Source: Pantoea sp. AS-PWVM4
GTDB taxonomy: Bacteria; Pseudomonadota; Gammaproteobacteria; Enterobacterales; Enterobacteriaceae
Direction: 5' to 3'
Length of the DNA stretch: 50,951 bases
NCBI RefSeq assembly: GCF_000468095.1
Contig: NZ_ASZC01000026.1
Location: 1-50,951, forward strand
The notes under the pieces were generated by a model. It made no database searches. It was given only the letters and a program-made list of their open reading frames with translations, and was not told the origin of the DNA. Position numbers and translations under genes: made by a program. Of the stretch, positions 49,306-50,951 are shown in pieces; within the stretch, counting starts at the first letter, position 1, and each line of letters begins with the position of its first letter.

Positions 49306-50559
49306 ATGTTAGAAAAAATGGGTAAAGCGGCGCGGGCAGCGTCGTACAAACTGGCGGAACTCTCCACCGCACAGAAAAATCAGGTGCTGCTGACCATCGC
49401 CGATCGGCTGGAAGCGGAAAGCGCAGATATCCTTGCGGCCAATGAGCTGGATCTGGCCGATGCGCGCCAGAACGGTATGAGCGAAGCGCTGCTGGATCGT
49501 CTGACACTCAACCCGCAGCGTCTGAAAGGTATTGCCGATGATGTACGTCAGGTGTGCCGTCTGGCCGACCCGGTCGGGCAATTGATTGATGGCGGGTTGC
49601 TCGATAGCGGCCTGCGTATTGAACGTCGTCGCGTACCCCTCGGTGTGGTTGGGGTGATTTATGAAGCACGTCCCAATGTGACGGTGGATGTTGCATCGCT
49701 GTGTCTGAAAACCGGCAATGCGGCGATTCTGCGCGGCGGCAAAGAGACGTATCGTACCAACGCCGCGACAGTGCGAGTGATTCAGAATGCCCTGATGCAG
49801 CACGGTTTACCGGCGGGTGCGGTACAGGCGATTGAGAACCCGGATCGCGAACTGGTGAATCAACTGCTGAAGCTTGATCGCTATGTTGACATGCTGATCC
49901 CGCGTGGCGGCGCTGGCCTGCACAAGCTGTGCCGTGAAAACTCTACCATCCCGGTGATCACCGGCGGGATCGGCGTGTGTCATCTTTACCTTGATGAAAC
50001 TATGGAGACAGAGGCGGCATTGACGGTAATCGTTAACGCCAAAAAACAGCGCCCGAGTGCCTGTAACTCGCTGGAAACGCTGCTGATTCATCGTGATCAG
50101 GTGGCGCGTTTTATCCCGGCTTTCCTGCAACGGATGGCGGATGAAAAAATTGCCCTGCACGCCGATGAAAACATAATTGGTCTGGTGCAGAACGGCCCGG
50201 CCAGCGTGGTTGCGGTGCAGGCTGCCGAGTATGACGATGAGTGGCTGTCGAACGATCTTAACGTCAAGCTGGTGGATAATATTGATGAGGCTATCGATCA
50301 TATCCGTGAACACGGCACCCAGCACTCCGATGGCATCCTGACGCGCAGCATTGGCAATGCTAACCGCTTCGTTAATCAGGTGGATTCCTCGGCGGTGTAC
50401 GTCAATGCCAGCACCCGCTTTACTGACGGCGGCCAGTTTGGTCTTGGGGCTGAAGTGGCAGTCAGCACGCAAAAACTGCATGCGCGCGGGCCAATGGGGC
50501 TGGAAGCGTTAACTACCTACAAATGGATTGGCTGGGGCGACGATACGCCACGCGCTTGA
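49306..50559 (+). CDS. proA: Glutamate-5-semialdehyde dehydrogenase (gamma-glutamyl phosphate reductase)
   Basis: A 417-aa enzyme, the E. coli length, for the second step of proline synthesis. It reduces glutamyl 5-phosphate with NADPH. Markers are GVIYEARPNVTVDVASLCLK, the Gly-rich LIPRGGAGLHKL and the catalytic Cys in QRPSACNSLETLL. ATG 49306 is chosen over adjacent ATG 49303 because AGGAG is then 6 bp away and the start matches E. coli. It forms the proBA operon and ends at a strong terminator. Confidence 0.96.
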   Translation: MLEKMGKAARAASYKLAELSTAQKNQVLLTIADRLEAESADILAANELDLADARQNGMSEALLDRLTLNPQRLKGIADDVRQVCRLADPVGQLIDGGLLDSGLRIERRRVPLGVVGVIYEARPNVTVDVASLCLKTGNAAILRGGKETYRTNAATVRVIQNALMQHGLPAGAVQAIENPDRELVNQLLKLDRYVDMLIPRGGAGLHKLCRENSTIPVITGGIGVCHLYLDETMETEAALTVIVNAKKQRPSACNSLETLLIHRDQVARFIPAFLQRMADEKIALHADENIIGLVQNGPASVVAVQAAEYDDEWLSNDLNVKLVDNIDEAIDHIREHGTQHSDGILTRSIGNANRFVNQVDSSAVYVNASTRFTDGGQFGLGAEVAVSTQKLHARGPMGLEALTTYKWIGWGDDTPRA

Positions 50560-50580
50560 TGTGTTGTCAGATGAAAAACA

Positions 50581-50604
50581 GGCACCTTTTACGGTGCCTT
50601 TTTT
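50581..50604 (+). terminator. Terminator of proBA
   Basis: A 6-bp stem (GGCACC with GGTGCC) and 6-nt loop, then six T. Confidence 0.85.
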
Positions 50605-50614
50605 GTCACTGATT

Positions 50615-50636
50615 CGTAGCGACGCGATTTATCGCG
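50615..50636. repeat. Single arm of palindromic repeat (copy D)
   Basis: 22 bp differing at one base from an arm of the elements at 12895 and 25951, in the proA to DUF1471 gap. No second arm follows. Confidence 0.7.
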
Positions 50637-50659
50637 CAACTGTCCAGTCTCCAGATGCG

Positions 50660-50682
50660 AAAAAGGCCGCCTTGCGGCGACC
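50660..50682 (-). terminator. Terminator of the DUF1471 gene
   Basis: A 7-bp stem with one G-T pair (GGTCGCC with GGCGGCC on the minus strand), 4-nt loop, then five T. Confidence 0.7.
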
Positions 50683-50712
50683 TCTTCCGGCACGTCCCTG
50701 TACGACCATCCG

Positions 50713-50928
50713 TTATTTGTACAGTTCTGCGGTCATGTGAACACGGTTATTGGTGTTCGCTTCGGTGATTTTGTACTGTGCACCCTGCTGTGCGGCCTGT
50801 GCAGCAATTTTCGCTTCTGCACCGTCCAGCGTTGAAGAGGTGACAGAGATGCTCTGCGCGAAGCTGGCTGCTGACATCAGGGAAAGAGCGGCTACAGCGG
50901 CGATTGACAGTGCTTTGATAGTTTTCAT
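50713..50928 (-). CDS. Periplasmic DUF1471 (YhcN/BhsA-type) protein
   Basis: A 71-aa secreted protein. The signal peptide ends near residue 24 (SAASFA-QS). A mature domain of about 47 residues carries the DUF1471 pattern, with a strand-helix start (ISVTSSTLDGAEAKIAAQA) and the end ANTNNRVHMTAELYK. Relatives such as YhcN and BhsA respond to acid, peroxide or copper stress and affect biofilm; the exact role is not readable here. AAGGATTAAG lies before the ATG. Only 23 bp of upstream sequence are in the window. Confidence 0.85.
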   Translation of the reverse strand: MKTIKALSIAAVAALSLMSAASFAQSISVTSSTLDGAEAKIAAQAAQQGAQYKITEANTNNRVHMTAELYK

Positions 50929-50951
50929 GGTCTTAATCCTTAATTTGTTTG

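Overview
The window reads as chromosomal backbone of an enterobacterium in the Erwiniaceae; Pantoea or a close relative is most likely. Most proteins align end to end in length and motif with Escherichia coli K-12 counterparts. The backbone order copies the E. coli 5-6 minute region: tRNA-Asp, dkgB, yafC, yafD, mltD, gloB, yafS, rnhA, dnaQ, second tRNA-Asp, then yafV, fadE, gmhA, yafJ, yafK, dinB, pepD, gpt, frsA, crl, phoE, proB, proA. The genus assignment rests on gene content and a 22-23 bp palindromic repeat arm recalled from Pantoea-type genomes, so it is an inference.

Three blocks and one single gene are inserted into that backbone. (1) 8.8-23.9 kb is a purine-ureide (hpx) catabolic locus. 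It carries hpxC (allantoin permease), hpxSAB (regulator, allantoin racemase, allantoinase), hpxWXYZ (oxalurate and oxamate degradation), the RpiR regulator hpxU, an amino-acid-type ABC transporter, hpxJ, hpxK, hpxQ and hpxT. Together these convert 5-hydroxyisourate to allantoin, allantoate, ureidoglycine, oxalurate, oxamate and oxalate, releasing ammonia. The enzymes that make 5-hydroxyisourate from hypoxanthine or urate are not in the window. A divergent MFS/IclR pair of unknown substrate follows. (2) 26.0-32.5 kb is a methionine-salvage block: mtnE, mtnB, mtnC, mtnD, mtnA and mtnK, with yafV (omega-amidase) co-transcribed with mtnE. (3) 38.9-42.5 kb is a ribose-type ABC importer between dinB and pepD. 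The single inserted gene is an AraJ/YdhP-like MFS transporter between yafC and yafD.

Regulatory sites read from the sequence fit these roles. Three -24/-12 (sigma-54) promoters lie in the hpx locus, one with a GCACC-N5-GGTGC NtrC-type site about 140 bp upstream of the predicted start. A tandem GTATAC operator precedes hpxS. Met-boxes precede mtnB/mtnE and mtnK/mtnA, with a weaker one before the ribose-type ABC importer. A FadR site precedes fadE, a LexA box precedes dinB, and a Pho box precedes phoE.

The most unusual DNA structures are two tandem arrays of a 41-42 bp palindromic unit. They lie between convergent gene pairs at 29.9 and 38.7 kb in opposite orientation, and they share the same sequence variants. 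A separate family of palindromic 22-23 bp arms occurs at four intergenic positions. No rRNA gene, phage, insertion sequence, integrase or CRISPR array was seen. No stretch over 300 bp lacks a gene or a described repeat.
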